A stretch of DNA of 64,000 nt, taken from assembly GCF_003347515.1 (NCBI RefSeq), contig NZ_QEII01000315.1, forward strand, positions 186,001 through 250,000. Direction: 5' to 3'. Source of the DNA: Rhodoferax ferrireducens (GTDB taxonomy: Bacteria > Pseudomonadota > Gammaproteobacteria > Burkholderiales > Burkholderiaceae_C). Below are positions 61,576 through 64,000 of this stretch, piece by piece. The position numbers and the translations under genes are program-made. The first letter of the stretch is position 1; each line of letters opens with the position of its first letter. The notes under the pieces are model-generated. The model did not search any database and was not told the DNA's origin. It saw only the letters and a list, made by a program, of their open reading frames with translations.

Positions 61576-63089
61576 AAACTTGTTGCCGAAGTCAGGTCGC
61601 GTTGCAGGTCACCGCTTTGGGATTTGATCACCCGGTCGATCAACTCGCCGTCCGGCCCGACCAGCGACACGTCCAGCGGCATTTGGCCCAGCGCATGCGT
61701 CGCGCAGGACAGGCAGGGATCGTAGGCACGAATCGCCACCTCGATGTGGTTGAGCAGGCCTTCGGTCAACTCGCGCCCATCCAGGTACTCGCGCGCCACC
61801 GAGCGCACCGACTCATTCATCGCCTGGTTGTTGTGGGTGGTCGAAACGATGAGATTGCACCGGGTAACCAGGTCATCGTCGCCGACCTCGTAGTGGTGAA
61901 TCAGCGTGCCGCGCGGGGCTTCAATCACCCCCACACCGGAGTGCCGGCGCGGTCCGCTGGCCATCAGGTCGCCGGACAGAATGTCGGGGTCATCCAGCAA
62001 GTCCTTGATCACCTCAACGCTGTGCAGCATCTCGATCATGCGCGCCCAGTGGTAGGCCAGCGTCGCCCGGACCGGCTCGCCCTTACCCCAGGCGATGAAC
62101 TCACGGCGCTCAGCTTCCGCCAGCGGGCTGGGGATGAAATCGCAGTTTTGCATCCGCGCCAGCGGCCCGACCCGGTACCAGCCCAACTCGGGTCCGAGGC
62201 TCTTGAGAAAGGGGAACTTCATGTAGGTCCAGGGCTTGACGGATTCTTCAATCAGGTCAAGGTAACTCTGGTCACTGGCGCCGTCCAGGATGATGTGGCC
62301 CGCCCCGTCGCGGGCCCGGATCACACCGTCGTACAAGTCCATCGCCCCGTCGGCGCGCACCAGCGAGAGCATGTTGGAACGAAAGCTGCCGAAGCTGTCG
62401 TACAGCGCCGGGTTTTGCGCGTGCAGTTGTTTGACGATGGTGAGGGCGTCTTGCGCCCAGAGCGTCATTTGTGCCACGTCGCGCTGCAGCATGGCGCGGT
62501 CTTCCTGACTCACATGCTTGTTGATGCCGCCGGGCACCGAGCCGGTGCCATGCACCCGCTTGCCGGCGGTGACGCGAATCACCTCCTGACCGAACTTGCG
62601 CAGCATCACCCCTTTGGTGGCGATCTCGGGGTGCGCCTGCACCACCCCCACGATGTTGCGCCGGTTCACCTCGGAGTCAAAGCCAAACAGCAGGTCGGGC
62701 GACGAGAGATGGAAAAAGTGCAAGGCGTGCGACTGCAGTATCTGCCCGTAGTGCATCAGCCGCCGTATCTTGTTGGCCGAGGGCGTCACGGGCGCGGCGC
62801 CCACGATCAGGTCCATCGCCTTGGAGGCCGCCAGATGGTGGGATACCGGGCAGATGCCGCACAGGCGCTGCACCATGACCGGCACTTCCCAGTAGGGGCG
62901 GCCTTCGATGAATTTCTCGAAGCCCCGGAACTCGACGATGTGCAGCCGGACCTGTTGCACGCGCCGCTGTGCGTCCAGCAGAATCGTGACCTTGCCATGG
63001 CCTTCAACCCGCGATACGGGGTCGATGACGACGCGGCGCAGGCCTTTGGCGACGGCGTCGGGGGCGGCGGTTTCAAGGGGTGTGTTCAT
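61572..63089 (-). CDS. hoxH: NAD-reducing [NiFe] hydrogenase large subunit HoxH
   Basis: Carries the Ni-Fe active site of the bidirectional, NAD-linked soluble hydrogenase. The 505-aa precursor has the L1 motif RLCGICPVSHH (about C77, C80) and the L2 motif DPCLSCATH near the C-terminus, followed by a ~40-residue tail that HoxW should remove. It follows hoxY by 2 nt. Confidence 0.95.
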   Translation of the reverse strand: MNTPLETAAPDAVAKGLRRVVIDPVSRVEGHGKVTILLDAQRRVQQVRLHIVEFRGFEKFIEGRPYWEVPVMVQRLCGICPVSHHLAASKAMDLIVGAAPVTPSANKIRRLMHYGQILQSHALHFFHLSSPDLLFGFDSEVNRRNIVGVVQAHPEIATKGVMLRKFGQEVIRVTAGKRVHGTGSVPGGINKHVSQEDRAMLQRDVAQMTLWAQDALTIVKQLHAQNPALYDSFGSFRSNMLSLVRADGAMDLYDGVIRARDGAGHIILDGASDQSYLDLIEESVKPWTYMKFPFLKSLGPELGWYRVGPLARMQNCDFIPSPLAEAERREFIAWGKGEPVRATLAYHWARMIEMLHSVEVIKDLLDDPDILSGDLMASGPRRHSGVGVIEAPRGTLIHHYEVGDDDLVTRCNLIVSTTHNNQAMNESVRSVAREYLDGRELTEGLLNHIEVAIRAYDPCLSCATHALGQMPLDVSLVGPDGELIDRVIKSQSGDLQRDLTSATSL

Positions 63090-63091
63090 GG

Positions 63092-63670
63092 CTAGTCGTA
63101 CCGCATCAAGCCATGGCCGAGCTGCGGTGTGCGCCCGGCCATGAGGTCGTTCAGAAAGTGCCAGAAGGCGTCCGCCGAGGGGGGGCAGCCGGGCAGGAAA
63201 TAGTCCACATGCACCACCTCGTGAATCGGGTGAACCTTGTTCAGAATCAGGGGCAGCTCGGGGTCGTTGGGGATGGCGCTTCCCGCGCTCATGCCGGGCC
63301 GGCTGCCGTACACACTGGCCAGCACCAGCCCGAGGTCGAGGTTGTTGCGCTGGGCCGGCAGACCGCCCGTGATGGCGCAGGCGCCCACCGCCACCAGCGT
63401 CTTGCAGTGGGCGCGAAACTCGCGCAGCACCTGCACGTTCTCAGTGTTGCACAGGCCGCCTTCGATCAGGCCGATATCGCAGCGGCCCACGGTCTTGATG
63501 TCGGTCAGCGGCGAGCGGTCAAATTCGACCAGCTCCAGCAGTTGCAGCAGGCGCTCGTCAATGTCCAGAAAGGACATGTGGCATCCAAAACAGCCGGCCA
63601 GCGAAACCGTGGCCAGCTTGAGCTTGCGCGGGCTGTGCCGGGGCGCCACGCCATTGTTGTTCGTCATCAT
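63092..63670 (-). CDS. hoxY: NAD-reducing hydrogenase small subunit HoxY
   Basis: Relays electrons from HoxH to the diaphorase. The 192-aa protein has four Cys motifs for the [4Fe-4S] cluster (GCFGCHMSF, GLCNTEN, GACAITGG, PGCPPSAD). It lacks the extra clusters and Tat signal of membrane-type small subunits, consistent with a cytoplasmic enzyme. The start overlaps the hoxU stop (ATGA). Confidence 0.94.
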   Translation of the reverse strand: MMTNNNGVAPRHSPRKLKLATVSLAGCFGCHMSFLDIDERLLQLLELVEFDRSPLTDIKTVGRCDIGLIEGGLCNTENVQVLREFRAHCKTLVAVGACAITGGLPAQRNNLDLGLVLASVYGSRPGMSAGSAIPNDPELPLILNKVHPIHEVVHVDYFLPGCPPSADAFWHFLNDLMAGRTPQLGHGLMRYD

Positions 63671-64000
63671 GGCGCGCCTTCCTCCTCAAGCTGCTGCGAC
63701 ACCGGCTTGATGTCAAAGCGGCGCTGCCCGATGGGCGTGGCAAAGCCGACCCGCTTGTGCAATATGGCGCCTACCGGGCAGATATTGGCCGCGCGATCAT
63801 GGGCCTGCAGGGTGCTGTCAGCCAGTTGGCCGCTCGGGCTGTTGACCACCAGATGGGTGTCAATGCCATGCCCGTTGACGGCAAAGACGTGTTTGCCGTC
63901 AACCTCATCGCTGGCGCGCACGCACAAGCTGCACAGAATGCAGCGATTGAGGTCGAGCAGCAGATCAGGGTGGCTGGCATCGACCCGCCGCGCGGGATAA
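63667..64000 (-). CDS. hoxU: Hydrogenase diaphorase subunit HoxU, truncated by window edge
   Basis: The C-terminal ~110 residues are present: ...DLLLDLNRCILCSLCVRASDEVDG with a Cys cluster, then VNSPSGQLADS, AANICPVGAI with a further cluster Cys, and KRVGFATPIGQRRFDIK. These match the ferredoxin-like end of HoxU, which links HoxF to HoxY. The N-terminal 2Fe-2S domain and hoxF lie outside the window. Confidence 0.9.
   Translation of the reverse strand, partial: YPARRVDASHPDLLLDLNRCILCSLCVRASDEVDGKHVFAVNGHGIDTHLVVNSPSGQLADSTLQAHDRAANICPVGAILHKRVGFATPIGQRRFDIKPVSQQLEEEGAP

Noticed and set aside
61458..63095. 545-codon open frame on the plus strand
   Set aside because: Antisense to hoxH, whose nickel-binding motifs are clear.
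1..64000. CRISPR array, tRNA, rRNA or insertion sequence
   Set aside because: No regularly spaced direct repeats with variable spacers, no cloverleaf with a CCA end, no rRNA-like stretch and no transposase were seen in the gaps examined.

Overview
The window is a gene-dense, GC-rich chromosomal segment. Gene content and order point to a betaproteobacterium of the order Burkholderiales, most likely family Comamonadaceae (Rhodoferax/Polaromonas-like). The main clues are the asd-fimV-truA-trpF-trpB-trpA-accD string, the fab/rpoE/mucD/lepA/lepB/rnc/era/recO/pdxJ/acpS/nagZ array, the hemC-hemD-hemX-hemY cluster, a phasin gene, and two families of short dispersed repeats that I associate with Comamonadaceae genomes. 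The genus is inference. I saw no rRNA, tRNA, insertion sequence, prophage or CRISPR array.

Layout. 1-8611 (+): 3' part of asd, then fimV, truA, trpF, trpB, trpA and accD, tightly packed with stop/start overlaps. 8648-13533: a YggT membrane protein, lysS, a YgjP-like metallopeptidase, a ProQ/FinO RNA chaperone, DUF3820, a SUI1-type factor and a small unknown gene. 13625-33266 (all -): read in the direction of transcription, this is yceD, rpmF, plsX, fabH, fabD, fabG, acpP, fabF, a YgfX-like gene, rpoE, rseA, rseB, mucD, lepA, lepB, a DUF4845 gene, rnc, era, recO, pdxJ, acpS, nagZ. It joins fatty-acid synthesis, the sigma-E envelope stress circuit, protein export and RNA processing. 33292-37852: maf, a tetrapyrrole-methylase family gene, an S49 peptidase, a Rieske protein, a HAD phosphatase and rluC. 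38375-41410: rne (RNase E) with a 0.5-kb leader, divergent from rluC. 41498-51512: a degenerate GGDEF protein, the hem cluster, ppc, and a LytTR regulator with its histidine kinase. 51625-56262: argH, then small accessory genes (GNAT, cupin, DUF1697) and a large protein with a CorA-like C-terminus. 56309-58910: a secreted glycine-rich protein, a phasin with operator-like palindromes, and a SPOR protein. 58947-61030: thiC under a TPP riboswitch. 61060-64000: hoxW, hoxH, hoxY and partial hoxU of an NAD-reducing [NiFe] hydrogenase, cut by the window edge.

The most unusual signals are not whole genes. (1) Repeat family A, about 75-95 bp, carries an open reading frame with its own ATG. It supplies the start codon and first ~28 residues of PdxJ, and it forms a complete 35-codon ORF joined by ATGA overlaps to both rnc and era. 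(2) Repeat family B, about 45-60 bp, lies inside coding regions in frame (trpF, hemD, the LytTR gene, probably yceD) and supplies start or stop codons for others. (3) The 0.5-kb noncoding gap between mucD and lepA holds three terminator-like hairpins, four DnaA-box-like 11-mers at exact 11-bp spacing, and a palindrome nearly identical to the two that flank the phasin promoter.
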